Shown here piece after piece: positions 63,401-64,000 of a DNA stretch of 64,000 bases. Below the pieces are notes generated by a model that saw nothing but the letters and a program-made list of their open reading frames with translations, did no database searches and was not told where the DNA came from. The position numbers were made by a program, and so were the translations under genes. Source of the stretch: Fistularia commersonii (taxonomy: Eukaryota; Chordata; Actinopteri; Syngnathiformes; Fistulariidae); contig JBBMNZ010000027.1 of the NCBI GenBank assembly GCA_037954325.1, positions 6,141,001 through 6,205,000 of the forward strand, in the 5' to 3' direction. The first letter of the stretch is position 1, and each line of letters begins with the position of its first letter.

Positions 63401-64000
63401 TGTCATTACTTTGAAAAATTTGGAATTATGGGGTGGTGCATTTAATCAACGAATATATATCCTATGAAGGCACTGAATAAAAACAGGCACTCTTTATGGA
63501 CGTACTTGATCGGTTAAATTGGTCAAACTTGTATTGTGGGATATAATTGTTTCATATAGTATCGTTTTTATAGGTAAACACAAGCACAACCACACTATTA
63601 GAAAATGTTACATCATTAATGTAAGGTAATATGTAACAGAGAATTGTTTCATTGAAATAAACACACCACATACTGGGAGTGCTGTGTGTCGGAAGTGTTA
63701 CTACATTTCTCGAAGAATCTAGTGAGTAGTTTTATTGTATCTTATTGTTATATTGCACAGTTGCTTGATTAGTCTTTCGGCTGTCATAAATTTTCCAGCT
63801 GCCAGAGTTATGAGTGTCAACTCCAACTGTGCCATCAGCCACGTGCACGTTCTGGAAGCCACAAGGTACCTTGACCCTGAATGGCCAAGCAGTGATAAAA
63901 TTGATTGATAGACCTTTTCTCAGTTTAGGTCTCTACACAACTGTCGAGTTTTCCAGGACCGACAGAGTCTCCACAGAGCGCCTGTTTTGATTAAACATCC
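63401..64000. other. Intron at the right edge, no feature seen
   Basis: AT-rich, then somewhat higher GC from about 63780. No signal-peptide exon or CpG island is visible. Confidence 0.45.

Larger units (their letters stand above)
1..64000 (-). other. csmd1: Intronic body of a csmd1-like gene (partial, runs off both ends)
   Basis: The only convincing exon (12885-13085) is on the minus strand, so the window is read as part of a very large gene transcribed from high to low coordinates. The upstream intron fills at least 13086-64000 and the downstream intron at least 1-12884. CSMD genes are known for huge introns at their 5' ends in vertebrates, which fits. No CpG-rich promoter, signal-peptide exon or second CUB/sushi exon was found. 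That everything outside the exon belongs to this gene is inference; nested genes cannot be excluded, but none is visible. Confidence 0.7.

Noticed and set aside
1..64000. CRISPR arrays, operons, ribosome binding sites, phage or plasmid modules
   Set aside because: The sequence is eukaryotic intron; the tandem arrays are microsatellites with no unique spacers.
1..64000. Endogenous retrovirus or LTR element
   Set aside because: No paired long terminal repeats, primer-binding site or gag/pol-type protein was seen.
13086..64000. First exon and promoter of csmd1
   Set aside because: No CpG-rich segment or signal-peptide frame with a good donor was found on the minus strand; it probably lies to the right of the window.

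Overview
This window looks like intronic DNA from a ray-finned (teleost) fish. It is AT-rich and carries many long CA/GT and other microsatellites. It also holds fragments of repeat families that I know from teleost genomes: tRNA-derived SINE ends, L2-like and RTE-like LINE 3' ends, a short Tc1/mariner-type MITE, and a widespread 'three-box' fish repeat. Nothing looks bacterial or plasmid-borne. There are no operons, ribosome binding sites, CRISPR arrays, rRNAs or intact tRNAs, and almost all long open frames are chance or low-complexity.

The one convincing gene feature is a 201-bp exon on the minus strand at 12885-13085. It has clean splice sites, is phase 1 at both ends, and encodes the first two thirds or so of a CUB domain. 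The protein matches the N-terminal (first) CUB domain of the CUB-and-sushi multiple domains family, best CSMD1. I therefore read the window as part of a very large csmd1 gene transcribed right to left. Positions 13086-64000 (at least 50.9 kb) are the upstream intron and 1-12884 (at least 12.9 kb) the downstream intron. I found neither the signal-peptide exon nor the exon finishing the CUB domain, so both probably lie outside.

Layout, left to right. 1-12.9 kb: AT-rich intron with a TA repeat, a higher-GC block of decayed coding-like sequence (2.0-3.5 kb, unidentified), a minus-strand SINE end, a GT repeat and a LINE-like 3' tail just before the exon. 12.9-13.1 kb: the exon. 13.1-29.6 kb: mostly unique intron with CA/GT repeats, an AGAGG pentamer array joined to a pyrimidine-rich stretch, and a degenerate CAGT array. 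29.6-32 kb: a MITE and two copies of the three-box repeat. 32-54.7 kb: mostly unique intron with one LINE/SINE-type fragment, two SINE ends and a CA/GT inverted pair. 54.7-59 kb: the most repeat-rich part, with a 5'-truncated L2-like LINE and an internally deleted RTE-like LINE. 59-64 kb: pyrimidine-rich blocks, a CTCA/CA repeat and a short LINE reverse-transcriptase remnant.

I found no evidence for a new multi-gene system. The observations most worth checking are the csmd1 assignment, the unidentified coding-like block at 2.0-3.5 kb, the deletion-joined RTE element, the paired long open frames at 49.6-50.3 kb, and a candidate cryptic exon at 38.5-38.8 kb. No searches were run; all family calls are by eye.
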